Source: Microbacterium sp. SORGH_AS_0969
GTDB taxonomy: Bacteria; Actinomycetota; Actinomycetes; Actinomycetales; Microbacteriaceae
Assembly (NCBI RefSeq): GCF_030818255.1
Contig: NZ_JAUTAG010000001.1
Span: 558,001 to 622,000, forward strand
Direction of reading: 5' to 3'
Length of the DNA: 64,000 nt
This document shows positions 55,365-64,000 of the stretch, in pieces (position 1 is the first letter of the stretch; each line of letters begins with the position of its first letter). The position numbers were made by a program, and so were the translations under genes. A model generated the notes under the pieces. The model had not been told where the DNA came from, did not search any database, and saw only the letters and a program-made list of their open reading frames with translations.

Positions 55365-56789
55365 TTGGAACTGCGCGACTATCTTCGAATCCTTCACCGC
55401 AACTGGATTCTCATCCTTGCGTTGACGGTTCTCGGCGGTGCGGGAGCCTTTGGCTATTCGCTTCTCCAGACACCGACGTATGAGGCGAACACGCAGTTGT
55501 ACGTCTCCGTCCGATCGGACAGCTCCGGAGTGAGCGAACTCGCGCAGGGCACCAACTTCGCCCGGCAGGCTGTCGTCAGCTTCGTGGACGTCGTCGACAG
55601 TGCCGTTGTTCTCGACCGCGTCATCGACGACCTGAACCTCAATCGCACCGCCCAGCAGCTCGCGAGCTCGATCGAAGCATCTTCTCCCACGAATTCCGTC
55701 ATCATCTCAATTCGCGTTTCGGATACAGATGCAGAAACGGCCGCCGCCATCGCCAATTCCGTCGGTTCGAATTTCGCCGATGTTGTCGTGAACCGACTCG
55801 AGAAGCCGGAAGGCGAGGCAGCCAGCCTCGTCCGTGTCGAAACGATCGCGCCCGCTCTCGTCCCCACGTCGCCGTCGTCACCGCATGTCGCGCTGAACGT
55901 CGCGCTGGGTGTGTTGCTCGGCCTCGCGCTGGGCTTGGGTATCGCCATCCTCCGCTCCGTGCTCGACACGCGCATCCACTCGCTGCACGACATCGAAGCC
56001 GCGACCGAATCTCCGGTGCTCGGTGGGATCGCCCTCGACCCGGACGCCAAGAAGCGTCCCCTCATCGTGCATGCCGACCCTCGCAACCCTCGCGCCGAGT
56101 CGTTCCGCAGCTTGCGTACCAACCTTCAGTTCATCGATGTGGACGGCACCTCGCGCTCGTTCGTCGTGTCGAGCGCCGGACCGGGCGAAGGAAAGTCCAC
56201 GACGACGGCCAACCTGGCCATCGCTCTCGCCGAGACAGGTGCCCGCGTCGTTCTCGTGGACGGCGATCTTCGCCTGCCGCGCGTCGCTGACTACATGGGC
56301 ATCGAGGGAGGCGTCGGCCTCACAGACGTCCTCATCGGACGCGCGGAACTGGTGGACGTGCTCCAGCAGTGGGGCACGGGAAAACTGTTCGTGCTGCCAT
56401 CCGGTCGGACACCCCCCAACCCGTCGGAGTTGCTGGGAAGCCAGGCGATGCAGCGCACCCTGGCCGCTCTGGCCGACGCGTTCGACTACGTCCTCGTCGA
56501 CGCTCCTCCCCTCCTGCTGGTCACCGACGCTGCGGTCATCTCGCGGTTCACCAGCGGCGTCTTGATGGTCGCCGCCTCCGGCACGACGAAGAAGCCCCAG
56601 CTCACCGCGGCCGTCGAGAAGTTGCAAGCAATCGGGAGCCGCCTCTTCGGCGTCATCGTGACGATGCTGCCTTCCAAGGGACCGGACAGCTACGGGTACG
56701 GCGCCTACTCGTACAGCGCTCCCGAGGAGCCTGCGACCGCGAGCAAGGGTGAGCGCCGGTCGCGTCGAGACAGGTCTGACGAGAAGTGA
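55365..56789 (+). CDS. polysaccharide co-polymerase/tyrosine autokinase (Wzz-Wzc type)
   Basis: A 474-residue protein. The Wzz domain has a first membrane helix (about 14-35) and a second near 172-197. The kinase domain has Walker A SAGPGEGKSTTTA, Walker A' VVLVDGDLRLP and Walker B VLVDAPP. A Tyr cluster near the end (DSYGYGAYSYS) is the likely autophosphorylation site. It controls chain length and export of a surface polysaccharide. TTG start in the sequence GGACGAGGC-TTG; start is not certain. The cognate phosphatase follows with a four-base overlap. Confidence 0.92.
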   Translation: MELRDYLRILHRNWILILALTVLGGAGAFGYSLLQTPTYEANTQLYVSVRSDSSGVSELAQGTNFARQAVVSFVDVVDSAVVLDRVIDDLNLNRTAQQLASSIEASSPTNSVIISIRVSDTDAETAAAIANSVGSNFADVVVNRLEKPEGEAASLVRVETIAPALVPTSPSSPHVALNVALGVLLGLALGLGIAILRSVLDTRIHSLHDIEAATESPVLGGIALDPDAKKRPLIVHADPRNPRAESFRSLRTNLQFIDVDGTSRSFVVSSAGPGEGKSTTTANLAIALAETGARVVLVDGDLRLPRVADYMGIEGGVGLTDVLIGRAELVDVLQQWGTGKLFVLPSGRTPPNPSELLGSQAMQRTLAALADAFDYVLVDAPPLLLVTDAAVISRFTSGVLMVAASGTTKKPQLTAAVEKLQAIGSRLFGVIVTMLPSKGPDSYGYGAYSYSAPEEPATASKGERRSRRDRSDEK

Positions 56790-57391
56790 CCTTCTCGGTT
56801 CTCTCGGTCTGCACCGGCAACATCTGCCGGTCCCCCGTCGCGGAGCTGCTCCTCGTTCAGGCCCTGGCCCCCCTCGGCGACGTGCACGTGGAGAGCGCCG
56901 GCACCGGTGCCCTCGTGGGCAGTGGTGTGCCGGAGCAGGCGCAGCGACTCGCCGCATCTCGTGGAATCGATGCGTCGGCCCATCGCGCACGCCAGATCGA
57001 CAACGACATGATCCGCGGCGCAGACCTCATCGTCGCCATGGCGCGCGAACATCGCCGGTTGATCGTCGAGTCGCTCCCGGCCGCCATGCGCCGCACCTTC
57101 ACCCTGCGTGAGCTGGCACGGATCGCTGAGTTCGTGGAACCTCGCCTGGCACAGGCCGTGATCGACTCCGGTGCGACCAACGCCGCCGATGGGATGCGCG
57201 CCGCAGTCGGTCTAGCCGCCGCACTTCGTGGCACGGTTGAGCCACCGGCAAGCCCAGAGGAATTCGACGTCGTCGACCCCTACCGTCGCTCGGATGAGAC
57301 GTACGAGCGCTCGTTCGTGGAGCTGGCCCCGGCAGCAGACCGCGTGGCCGACTACCTCGGATCTGCAGCGCGCATCGCCCTCTCGCGCTGA
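56786..57391 (+). CDS. low-molecular-weight protein tyrosine phosphatase
   Basis: A 201-residue protein. The P-loop C9-T-G-N-I-C-R15-S and the general-acid motif DPYRRSD are complete. The GTG start lies inside the kinase stop (GTGA). It most likely dephosphorylates the Tyr cluster of the kinase. It has an insertion of about 30 residues before the acid motif compared with short LMW-PTPs. Confidence 0.93.
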   Translation: MTFSVLSVCTGNICRSPVAELLLVQALAPLGDVHVESAGTGALVGSGVPEQAQRLAASRGIDASAHRARQIDNDMIRGADLIVAMAREHRRLIVESLPAAMRRTFTLRELARIAEFVEPRLAQAVIDSGATNAADGMRAAVGLAAALRGTVEPPASPEEFDVVDPYRRSDETYERSFVELAPAADRVADYLGSAARIALSR

Positions 57392-57424
57392 GCTTCGGGA
57401 ACGCGCGAAGCCCAGGGGTCCGGG

Positions 57425-58960
57425 TCAGCCCGCGTTCCGGCGCCAGAAGCGGAACCCCACGATGTCGCCCTCGAGCCGGTACGACGATGCGACGAAGGGA
57501 GCGAGTCCCTCGAAATTCGCCTCACCGTACGGGCACTCGATCGAGATCCCGCATGATTCGGGCGACTCGACGATGAGAGCCGGGGGGAAGGACGTCACGT
57601 CGGCGAGGTACTGGGCGGGGAGTCCGCCGTAACCCTGCTCGACGGGAAGCGAGTAGGTGATCGAGGTGGGTGAGAGACGTCCGGATGCCGCGAGGATCCA
57701 CGTCTCCGCACCGTGCACGAGAACCCGGTCATTCGGGTTCGTCTCCGCGACGACCCTGTCGACGAGCTGCGCCTGATAGGAGCCCGCGACGAACACTCCG
57801 GATCTGGTCGCGATCCGTGCCCACTGCAGCGCGCTCGCCGATGAGCCCGCGAGGACGAGGAGGACCGCTCCCCCCGCGACGACCGCCCGGGGGAGGCTTC
57901 GGCGCCCCTCGGACGAGACGGTCGGCAACAGAGGAAGTGGAAGAAGACGAGACGCGAGAACGACCCCCGCGACGGCGAAGCCGGCGATCGCGACGACGAG
58001 GTAGTGCGGATAGGGGCGACCGGACACCATCTGGGACAGAGCGTCCAGTCCTCCCACCGCGAAGAACACCGCCACGACGAGCGGCGGCGTGCCGTCGGCG
58101 GCATCCGCTCTCCGCCCACGGGCGAGCCAGGCCCCCGCGAGCACGAGTACGGCTACCACGACGGCACCGGAGACGAGCAGCTGCGCGAGGGTGCCGAACG
58201 CGGCCAAGCGGTCAGAGGCAGTCGTCCCGCCCGAGTAGAACAGGTTGTATCGCACGTACTGGTCGATGCCGGCCCGGAGAGCGTTGCCCACCCAGAGCCA
58301 CAGGACCAGACCCACCCCCACGGCGACGACGACGGCGCTCACTGCGGCGAGGAACAGCAACCGACGACGGAGGTAGACGGCGCCGACGGCCACGACCAGC
58401 ACGAGTCCCACGACGTTGTTCATGCGCGTGAATAGCCCGATGGCAAGCGCGAGCCCGAGCACCAGTCCGACGGACGCGGTCGCACGGACGGACGCTTCCC
58501 GTCCGGATCGCAGTCCCAGGTGAGCAGCGGCCGAGTATGCCACGAGCTGAAGGGGGAAGAGCCAGGTCTCGGTGAAGTTGCCTCCCTCGAACACCCCGAG
58601 ATAGGTGACACCGACGACGAGGACCGCCGGCACCGCCGCGTAGCCGATCATCCGGGACCAGAGCACCCCCGCGACGGCGAGACCGACGAACAGCGCGACA
58701 CCCTCGAGCATCGGAGCGCCCGCGATCCCTCCGCCGAGCTTCCATGCGACGGCTTCGATCGCCGCGAGCAGCGGCCCTTTGTGATCCCACGAATCGACGT
58801 ACGGCATCCCTCCCCGCGAGACCACCATCCCCGTGTAGAGGAAGACGCCGGAGTCGCGGGTCAGGTGGCCGCTGACGATCATCGGAAGGTACGCGAGAGC
58901 GCTGACGAGGAGAGCGGCTGCCGCGGCGGTAAGGCCGGCGCGGGTGAGGAATCGGGTCAT
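57425..58960 (-). CDS. GT-C type membrane glycosyltransferase
   Basis: A 511-residue protein with about twelve membrane helices. The first extracytoplasmic loop has RDSGVFLYTGMVVSRGGMPY followed by DSWDHKGP, the Asp-containing pattern of GT-C (PMT/ArnT-like) enzymes that use polyprenyl-phosphate sugars. A soluble domain of about 150 residues closes the protein. Its start overlaps the VanZ stop by four bases. Acceptor unknown. Confidence 0.88.
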   Translation of the reverse strand: MTRFLTRAGLTAAAAALLVSALAYLPMIVSGHLTRDSGVFLYTGMVVSRGGMPYVDSWDHKGPLLAAIEAVAWKLGGGIAGAPMLEGVALFVGLAVAGVLWSRMIGYAAVPAVLVVGVTYLGVFEGGNFTETWLFPLQLVAYSAAAHLGLRSGREASVRATASVGLVLGLALAIGLFTRMNNVVGLVLVVAVGAVYLRRRLLFLAAVSAVVVAVGVGLVLWLWVGNALRAGIDQYVRYNLFYSGGTTASDRLAAFGTLAQLLVSGAVVVAVLVLAGAWLARGRRADAADGTPPLVVAVFFAVGGLDALSQMVSGRPYPHYLVVAIAGFAVAGVVLASRLLPLPLLPTVSSEGRRSLPRAVVAGGAVLLVLAGSSASALQWARIATRSGVFVAGSYQAQLVDRVVAETNPNDRVLVHGAETWILAASGRLSPTSITYSLPVEQGYGGLPAQYLADVTSFPPALIVESPESCGISIECPYGEANFEGLAPFVASSYRLEGDIVGFRFWRRNAG

Positions 58961-59433
58961 GAGAGCGGCTCCCGCACCCCGACGACGTTCTTCTCCCGCC
59001 AGGTGCGGATGACGCGTCGGTCGCGGACGTGGACGGCGACGACGACCGCCCCGGCGACGGCGACGCCGATCCAACCACCGAGGGAGTTCGCGATGACGTC
59101 GTTGACGGTCGCAAAGCGTGCGGGAAGGACGAAGTACTGCACCATCTCCAGGGTTCCCGACAGCGCCGGGATCAGCGGCAGCGCCAGCCACAGGAAGCGT
59201 GTCGGGAACACGAGCGCGAGGAAGAACCCGAGGGGGACGAACATCGCGACATTCGCGGAGAACTCGAACCAGCGATACCCGAACCAGCCCGGGACGCCGT
59301 TCCGATGGAGAACCGAGAGCACCCGTTCGATCGCGGATTCGTAACCCTGGTCGATAGGAGTGGGCGACAGCGTCGCCAGAAGAACCACGACCAAGCACAT
59401 CCCCAGCCCGGTGGCCGCGATCAGCAGGCGCAT
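58957..59433 (-). CDS. VanZ-family membrane protein
   Basis: A 158-residue protein with four membrane helices and motif blocks FEFSANVAMFVPLGFFLALV and DVIANSLGGWIGV, typical of VanZ-like proteins. It is not evidence of glycopeptide resistance: VanZ domains are common in actinobacterial envelope clusters. Start lies 2 bp after the stop of the GT2 gene (TGATCATG). Confidence 0.88.
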   Translation of the reverse strand: MRLLIAATGLGMCLVVVLLATLSPTPIDQGYESAIERVLSVLHRNGVPGWFGYRWFEFSANVAMFVPLGFFLALVFPTRFLWLALPLIPALSGTLEMVQYFVLPARFATVNDVIANSLGGWIGVAVAGAVVVAVHVRDRRVIRTWREKNVVGVREPLS

Positions 59434-59435
59434 GA

Positions 59436-60215
59436 TCAGCCGCGCACGGTCGCAACGGGGCGCGGCGACCGTCGCGCACGGGCGATGTCGATGCGCCAGA
59501 GCTCCGCGAGCGCGCGACCCGCGAATCGTACGAGACGACGGGGCGGGAGCATCACGCGGGATCGCCCGGTTCCCCACATCGTGCCCTGGACCACCGTCCC
59601 GCGGCGGGGGATGCTCTCGACGGCCACATAGCGGACCCGGAGGCTCTTGCGTGCTTCCGCGATCGAGAAGTGCACATGTGGGACGAGGGCGTCCGAGGGC
59701 ACGCCGTCGACGAGGCGCGTGAGCGTGTCGGGGTGGTACGCGCGCAGCGGGGTGTTCACGTCGGGGACGGAACGGCCGCACAGAAGAAGAACGGCGAAGC
59801 GGACGAGCGCGCTCAGGCATCGGCGGAACCAGGGGTCCGTGCGTCCGCGGCGAACCCCGTGGACGACGTCGGAGTCCGACCGGTCCAGTGCGACGGCGAC
59901 GCGAACGATGTCGTCACCGTAGAACTGCCCGTCGCCGTCGACATGAACGATGACACCGGCGCCGCTTCGCAGGCCCTCGGCGTACGCGGACAAGGCCGTG
60001 GGGCCGTGCCCACGATTGACGGGCGAACGCACGACCTCGGCGAAGGCGGAGCCCGCCTCGACGGTGTGGTCCGTCGAAGCGTCGTCCACGACGATCAGTG
60101 ACACGGTCCGCCCCGCCGCCTCGAAGGAGGTCCGGATCTCCGCCAGGAAGATCGGCAGCGCCTCGGCCTCGTTGAAGGCCGGTATCACGACCGCGACATG
60201 GTCTTGCGCGTGCAC
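59436..60215 (-). CDS. glycosyltransferase family 2 (DPMS-like)
   Basis: A 259-residue GT-A enzyme: VAVVIPAFNEAEALP, IVVDDASTDHTVE, HVDGDGQFYGDDI (DxD) and C-terminal R-R-G-T. It resembles polyprenyl-phosphate mannose/glucose synthases, but has no membrane helix pair. It may supply polyprenyl-P-sugar for the GT-C enzyme downstream. I chose the GTG at 60215 after AGGGA; a GTG at 60284 would add 23 unconserved residues. Confidence 0.85.
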   Translation of the reverse strand: MHAQDHVAVVIPAFNEAEALPIFLAEIRTSFEAAGRTVSLIVVDDASTDHTVEAGSAFAEVVRSPVNRGHGPTALSAYAEGLRSGAGVIVHVDGDGQFYGDDIVRVAVALDRSDSDVVHGVRRGRTDPWFRRCLSALVRFAVLLLCGRSVPDVNTPLRAYHPDTLTRLVDGVPSDALVPHVHFSIAEARKSLRVRYVAVESIPRRGTVVQGTMWGTGRSRVMLPPRRLVRFAGRALAELWRIDIARARRSPRPVATVRG

Positions 60216-60277
60216 CCTGGCATCCCTACTTCTCCTCGGGCTGATTTCACCCGGCATCTCCCCCGAACCTGTAGCGT

Positions 60278-60760
60278 ATGACACTCGTGGGGCGCACCAG
60301 GAATCTTCGTCGCGCGGGCGCTCTGTCCCTGCGCTTCCTTATCGTTGGAGCGGTCAGCACCGCGATCGAGATCGCGGCGTTCAATCTGCTGATGATCGCG
60401 GGTCTCGGCCCGGTCGCGGCCAAGGTGCTCGCGTCACTCATCGCCCTCGTCAACGCGTACTTCGGCAACAGGGAGTGGGCGTTCCGTTCCCGTTCGCGCA
60501 CCGGAGCCGGTCGGCAGATGGTGCGTTTCCTCCTCGTGAACGCGCTGTGCACCGGCGCCGGCGCCGGGGGCGTCTGGATCGGAGAGCGTGCGCTGGAGGC
60601 AATCTACGGGGAGGCAGGACCTGTGGGGCTGAACATCGTCAATCTCGTATCCATCGCGTTCGTCACCCTTCTCCGCTTCGCGCTCTACCACTTCTTCGTC
60701 TTCCCACCCGCCCGCCCGATTCCGGCCGCAGAACAGCGCTCCGGTAGGCTCGGCCCGTGA
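60278..60760 (+). CDS. GtrA-family membrane protein
   Basis: A 160-residue protein with four membrane helices (FLIVGAVSTAIEIAAFNLL; NREWAFRSRSR in the first cytoplasmic loop), typical of GtrA/DPMS-associated flippases. It could flip polyprenyl-phosphate sugars made by the divergent GT2. Start ATG 60278 follows TAGCGT directly; GTG at 60287 is possible. Confidence 0.88.
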   Translation: MTLVGRTRNLRRAGALSLRFLIVGAVSTAIEIAAFNLLMIAGLGPVAAKVLASLIALVNAYFGNREWAFRSRSRTGAGRQMVRFLLVNALCTGAGAGGVWIGERALEAIYGEAGPVGLNIVNLVSIAFVTLLRFALYHFFVFPPARPIPAAEQRSGRLGP

Positions 60761-61041
60761 AGACCGCCCCCCGAGTCCTCGGAACCCTCTCGCTGCTCGC
60801 CGCGCTGGCATCAATCGGCATCCAGCTGATCGTGGTGGTGCGCCTGTGGGCGGTCTTCGTCGAGACGATCCCCCTGACCAGCACGCTGGCCCTGAGCACA
60901 GCGGGGGCGGTGCTCGGTTTGGTCCTGGCGATCGTGAGCGTCATTCTGCGTCGCGGGTCTGTGGGGCTGTTGACGCCGATCGCTGGCCTCGCGAATCTCG
61001 GCCTGCTGGCGGCATACGCCTATCTCTTCTCGGTGATCTGA
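60757..61041 (+). CDS. small membrane protein, function unknown
   Basis: A 94-residue protein with three hydrophobic helices (about 8-28, 40-62, 72-92). GTG lies inside the GtrA stop (GTGA), so it is coupled to GtrA. No family recognised. Confidence 0.7.
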   Translation: MKTAPRVLGTLSLLAALASIGIQLIVVVRLWAVFVETIPLTSTLALSTAGAVLGLVLAIVSVILRRGSVGLLTPIAGLANLGLLAAYAYLFSVI

Positions 61042-61284
61042 CGATTCCCCGTTGTGACGCGAGATTCGCCGAAACCATTTCCGGCCAGACGCCCTTGACG
61101 TCAGTAATACTCTCAGCTGCGATCCGTAGAGCATGTCGGCGACTCCGGCCCTGAGGAAGAATGTGTATCGCCGTCGAAAGGCGCAGGAATCTCGAACGCT
61201 TTTCCGGCGCGCTCACCTCCTTGAAGTGGATAGCTCGTCGACACGGTCCTCATAGGATTGGGGAGACGAGAAAGGTGGCCACGA
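61042..61284. promoter_or_regulatory. 243-bp gap before the epimerase gene
   Basis: No gene seen. It holds TTGACG at about 61095 and a TAGGAT box at about 61253, which is 32 nt before the GTG start of the epimerase. The pair is not at promoter spacing, so only the TAGGAT box is proposed. Confidence 0.35.
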
Positions 61285-62229
61285 GTGAAGGCACTTGTAA
61301 CAGGTATCGCGGGCTTCGTGGGGAGCACTTTGGCGAAGCGCCTGCTGTCGGACGGCCATGAAGTCGTCGGCATCGATTCGATCACGGACTACTACGACCC
61401 CGCCATCAAGAACGCGAATCTCGACTCCATCGGTCGGGATGCCTTCACGTTCTACGAGCAGGACATCAATGAGGCCGACCTGACCCAGGTCCTCGCGGGA
61501 GTTGATGTCGTCTTCCACCAGGCGGGCCAGCCGGGCGTCCGCAGTTCGTGGGGCGACGAGTTCTCCGTCTACACGTCGGCGAATATCCTCGCCACTCAGC
61601 GCCTCCTCGAGGCTGCCAAGGTACTCGGGACCGTCAAGAAGTTCGTCTACGCGTCCTCCTCGTCGGTGTACGGCAACGCCGAGCGCTACCCGACCGAGGA
61701 GACCGATCGGCCGCAACCGATCAGCCCGTATGGGGTCACGAAGCTCGCCGCGGAACACCTCGTCAGTCTGTACGGCGTGAACTTCGGTATACCGACGGTC
61801 TCCCTGCGGTACTTCACGGTGTACGGGCCGGGGCAGCGCACGGACATGGCGTTCACCCGCTTCGTCCGCGCCGCCTGGCTGGGCGAGTCGATCTCGCTCT
61901 ACGGCACGGGTGAGCAAGTCCGCGACTTCACTTTCGTGGACGACGTCGTCGAGGCCAACGTCCGCGCTGGGCTCGGGGACTCCGCACCAGGAAGCGTCTA
62001 CAACGTCGCCGGCGGCAGCAACGTCTCGATGCTCGAGGTCATCGATCTCATCAACGAGATCTCAGGTCGGCCGCTCAAGGTCGACCGCTATCCGGGGGTC
62101 GCCGGAGACGTCTTCCGCACGGGCGGCAGCACCGATCGGATTCGGGAGGATCTCGGGTGGTCCGCGCGCGTCACCCTCGAGGAGGGGCTCAGACGGCACT
62201 ACGCGTGGGCACAGCGGTCCTTCTCCTAG
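61285..62229 (+). CDS. NAD-dependent sugar epimerase (SDR family)
   Basis: A 314-residue extended SDR. N-terminal NAD motif TGIAGFVGS, the Thr/Ser site ASSSSVYGNAE and the catalytic pair Y-G-V-T-K. It also has RYFTVYGPGQRTDMAF, usual in UDP-glucose/UDP-glucuronate 4-epimerases. It probably supplies a nucleotide sugar for the nearby glycosyltransferases. GTG start after AAAGGTGG. Confidence 0.92.
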   Translation: MKALVTGIAGFVGSTLAKRLLSDGHEVVGIDSITDYYDPAIKNANLDSIGRDAFTFYEQDINEADLTQVLAGVDVVFHQAGQPGVRSSWGDEFSVYTSANILATQRLLEAAKVLGTVKKFVYASSSSVYGNAERYPTEETDRPQPISPYGVTKLAAEHLVSLYGVNFGIPTVSLRYFTVYGPGQRTDMAFTRFVRAAWLGESISLYGTGEQVRDFTFVDDVVEANVRAGLGDSAPGSVYNVAGGSNVSMLEVIDLINEISGRPLKVDRYPGVAGDVFRTGGSTDRIREDLGWSARVTLEEGLRRHYAWAQRSFS

Positions 62230-62240
62230 CAGCGAGAACA

Positions 62241-62280
62241 CGGAAGAGGGGTTACCGCCACGGGCGCAACCCCTCTTCCG
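62241..62280. terminator. bidirectional terminator
   Basis: CGGAAGAGGGGTT pairs with AACCCCTCTTCCG (13 bp, 14-nt loop), followed by TCTT. Lies between the converging epimerase and GT4 genes. Confidence 0.82.
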
Positions 62281-62312
62281 TCTTCGTGCGTCTTTTGCGG
62301 TGGGAGGCGCCG

Positions 62313-63503
62313 TCAGCGCCGGGTAAGGCGGTCGAAAACTGCCAGGTACGGGACACTCTGAAAACGCCAGTCGAGGACGTTCACCGCACGCTCGCGACCC
62401 GCCCGGCCCATGGCATCCATCTCTTCCGGTTGCTCCAGCAGTCGCAGCAGCTCGTCGCCGTACGCCTTCGGCGTCGCCGGGGTGACGTAGACCGCGGAAT
62501 CGCCGGCGCTGAAGCGCGTCTCCTTCAAGTCGAAGGCAATGACCGGAAGACCGAACGCCATGTACTCCATGGTCTTGTTCATCGTGCTGACGTCGTTCAG
62601 CGGATTGGGCGGATCGGCACTGAGCCCGACGTCAGCTGACGACAGGTAGCGGAACAGCTCCTCGTCGCTCACTCGGCCCGGCATGTAGACGTAGTCGTCG
62701 AGTCCGAGATCTGTCACCATCGCTCGCAGCGACGTGTACTCATCGCCCTTGCCGAGGACCGAGAACGAGATATCCGTGCGCTGCTTCTCGTGAACCACGT
62801 AATCGATCATGCGGATGACGATGTCGACCCCGTCCTGAGGCCCCATGACACCGTGAAAGTGGACGAGATAGCGGCGACCTCGCTTGGTCGCCTCGTCGGG
62901 AGTACCCGGCGTCAACACCGTTGTATCGGGTCCCGTGCGCACGACCGTGACGCGCTCAGCCGGAACCTTTCCGCGTCGACGTGCGACCTCGGCATACGAT
63001 TCATTCGTGACGATGGTCTCGCGAGCCGTCTTGTACGTCGCGCGTTCCAAGAGTTTGAGTCCCGTGTAGAAGAAACCACGCTTGTGGAAGCGGGATTCGT
63101 ACACCTCCGGGTTGAGATCATGCTGGTCGAAGACGAAAATGCTGCCCCGCACGCGCATGATCAAGCCGATGAGCCAGAACGTGTCCGGCGGATTGCACGA
63201 CTGGATCACCGCGGGGACACCGTGGCGCCGCGTCACCCGGAGCGTCAGGAAGAACGTCCGGATCCAGCAGTACACGAACTCCCAGAGGAAACTCGCGATC
63301 GACGAGGTCTCCTTCGGGGGCGCGTACTTATAGAGGTGAACACCTTCGTGCAGCTCGTAAGCAGGGTCACCGGGAGCCGCGGGAGTGATGGCAGCGACGC
63401 GGTATCCGTTGTCGCGCAGGCTCTTACATTCCAGCCACACGCGCCGGTCACCCGGAAGCGGGAGGTTCTGCACGAGAATGAGGACGAGCGGCGCGTCCTT
63501 CAC
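62313..63503 (-). CDS. GT4 family glycosyltransferase
   Basis: A 396-residue GT-B enzyme. N-terminal LVLILVQNLPLPGDRRVWLE and C-terminal MNKTMEYMAFGLPVIAFDL are typical of GT4 enzymes in polysaccharide assembly. An amphipathic segment near residues 68-95 (FLWEFVYCWIRTFFLTL) may bind the membrane. Its GTG start lies inside the stop of the upstream dehydrogenase gene. Confidence 0.92.
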   Translation of the reverse strand: MKDAPLVLILVQNLPLPGDRRVWLECKSLRDNGYRVAAITPAAPGDPAYELHEGVHLYKYAPPKETSSIASFLWEFVYCWIRTFFLTLRVTRRHGVPAVIQSCNPPDTFWLIGLIMRVRGSIFVFDQHDLNPEVYESRFHKRGFFYTGLKLLERATYKTARETIVTNESYAEVARRRGKVPAERVTVVRTGPDTTVLTPGTPDEATKRGRRYLVHFHGVMGPQDGVDIVIRMIDYVVHEKQRTDISFSVLGKGDEYTSLRAMVTDLGLDDYVYMPGRVSDEELFRYLSSADVGLSADPPNPLNDVSTMNKTMEYMAFGLPVIAFDLKETRFSAGDSAVYVTPATPKAYGDELLRLLEQPEEMDAMGRAGRERAVNVLDWRFQSVPYLAVFDRLTRR

Positions 63504-64000
63504 CAGGCTGCCCCCGTGTACGCCGGCACATCCGAGTCGAGGATGCTGCGTCCGCGCAGTTCTTCCTCGTAGCGGGCGGGGAGGAGACCTGAGAGGTCGA
63601 TCACCGGCACGGTGACGCCTGCAACCACGCGGTCGAGCTCGGCGGGCAGGTGCGTACCGATGAGAACGAGCTCGGCATCGGCGATCGCCTCGTCGACCGA
63701 GTCCGTCAGAACGTCATCGAGCGTGGGCAGGATGCTTTCGACGTGTGAACGATTGGCGCCGATCAGGCGATCGATCTTGATGATCGGGTCGAAAGCGGTC
63801 ACCGTCACCCCCGCTTCGATGAGTCGGGCGACCAGCGCGAGATAGGGGCTCTCGCGCACGTCGTCGGTGGAGGGCTTGAAGGTGAGACCGATCTGCGCAA
63901 CCCGGCGGACACCGCGATCGAGCACCATCTTCACGGCCTTCTCGATGTGCGCGGTGTTCGTCACCGTCAGGCTGTCGATCAGCGGTAGGTCGACACCGAC
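63500..64000 (-). CDS. nucleotide-sugar dehydrogenase, C-terminal part (gene continues beyond window)
   Basis: About 166 residues of the C-terminal half of a UDP-glucose/GDP-mannose 6-dehydrogenase: VAQIGLTFKPSTDDVRESP is the conserved start of the C-terminal domain (Lys and Asp-Asp-x-R-x-S-P). The N-terminal NAD domain and active-site Cys lie outside the window. It makes a uronic-acid nucleotide sugar, so the polymer is probably acidic. Overlaps the GT4 start by four bases. Confidence 0.9.
   Translation of the reverse strand, partial: VGVDLPLIDSLTVTNTAHIEKAVKMVLDRGVRRVAQIGLTFKPSTDDVRESPYLALVARLIEAGVTVTAFDPIIKIDRLIGANRSHVESILPTLDDVLTDSVDEAIADAELVLIGTHLPAELDRVVAGVTVPVIDLSGLLPARYEEELRGRSILDSDVPAYTGAAW

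Noticed and set aside
58957..59433. Glycopeptide (teicoplanin) resistance by VanZ
   Set aside because: No vanHAX or vanRS genes; VanZ domains are common in envelope clusters.

Overview
The window is a high-GC actinobacterial chromosome segment. It is most likely from Microbacterium or a close relative in the Microbacteriaceae. The evidence is the ribosomal protein gene order (S10 to L5, S8 to SecY-Adk-Map, then InfA to L17-TruA) with rpsN and rpsD absent, F420-dependent enzymes, an LAxTG cell-wall sorting motif, actinobacterial DUF7882 and MT0933-type small proteins, and many apparently leaderless genes with a TANNNT box 6-7 nt before the start codon. No rRNA, tRNA, insertion sequence, prophage or CRISPR array was recognised.

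Layout. Positions 1-20 kb hold mixed housekeeping and regulatory genes: a DUF998 membrane protein cut by the window edge, a DivIVA-like polar coiled-coil protein, a DUF7882/MarR/transglutaminase locus, a DUF2207 membrane protein, a hydrolase and glycosyltransferase pair, an MMPL transporter with a TetR regulator, a manganese-riboswitch-controlled TerC, F420 enzymes, an unusual XRE regulator, a truncated ECF sigma factor, and a second DUF7882/MarR locus. Positions 20-32 kb look like an exopolysaccharide or signalling locus: a GH6 glucanase, a response regulator, a cellulose-synthase-like GT2, a hybrid-free histidine kinase, and two copies of a convergent pair (membrane protein with a degenerate GGDEF-like domain, facing a lipoprotein). 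A DUF4012 protein and an LAxTG surface protein follow.

Positions 33-50.3 kb are the S10-spc-alpha ribosomal protein supercluster, all on the minus strand, with recognisable promoters before rpsJ and infA. The rpsJ gene carries one extra base near its 3' end. As written, S10 loses its stop codon and runs in frame into rplC. This is either a sequencing error or a very unusual event.

Positions 50.8-64 kb carry signal peptidase I, a lone MT0933-like antitoxin, then a second envelope-polysaccharide cluster: a DUF4012 protein coupled to a membrane protein with six short L-x-x-L-V-G repeats, a Wzc-type tyrosine kinase with its phosphatase, a GT-C membrane glycosyltransferase, VanZ, GT2, GtrA, a sugar epimerase, a GT4 and a nucleotide-sugar dehydrogenase cut by the window end.
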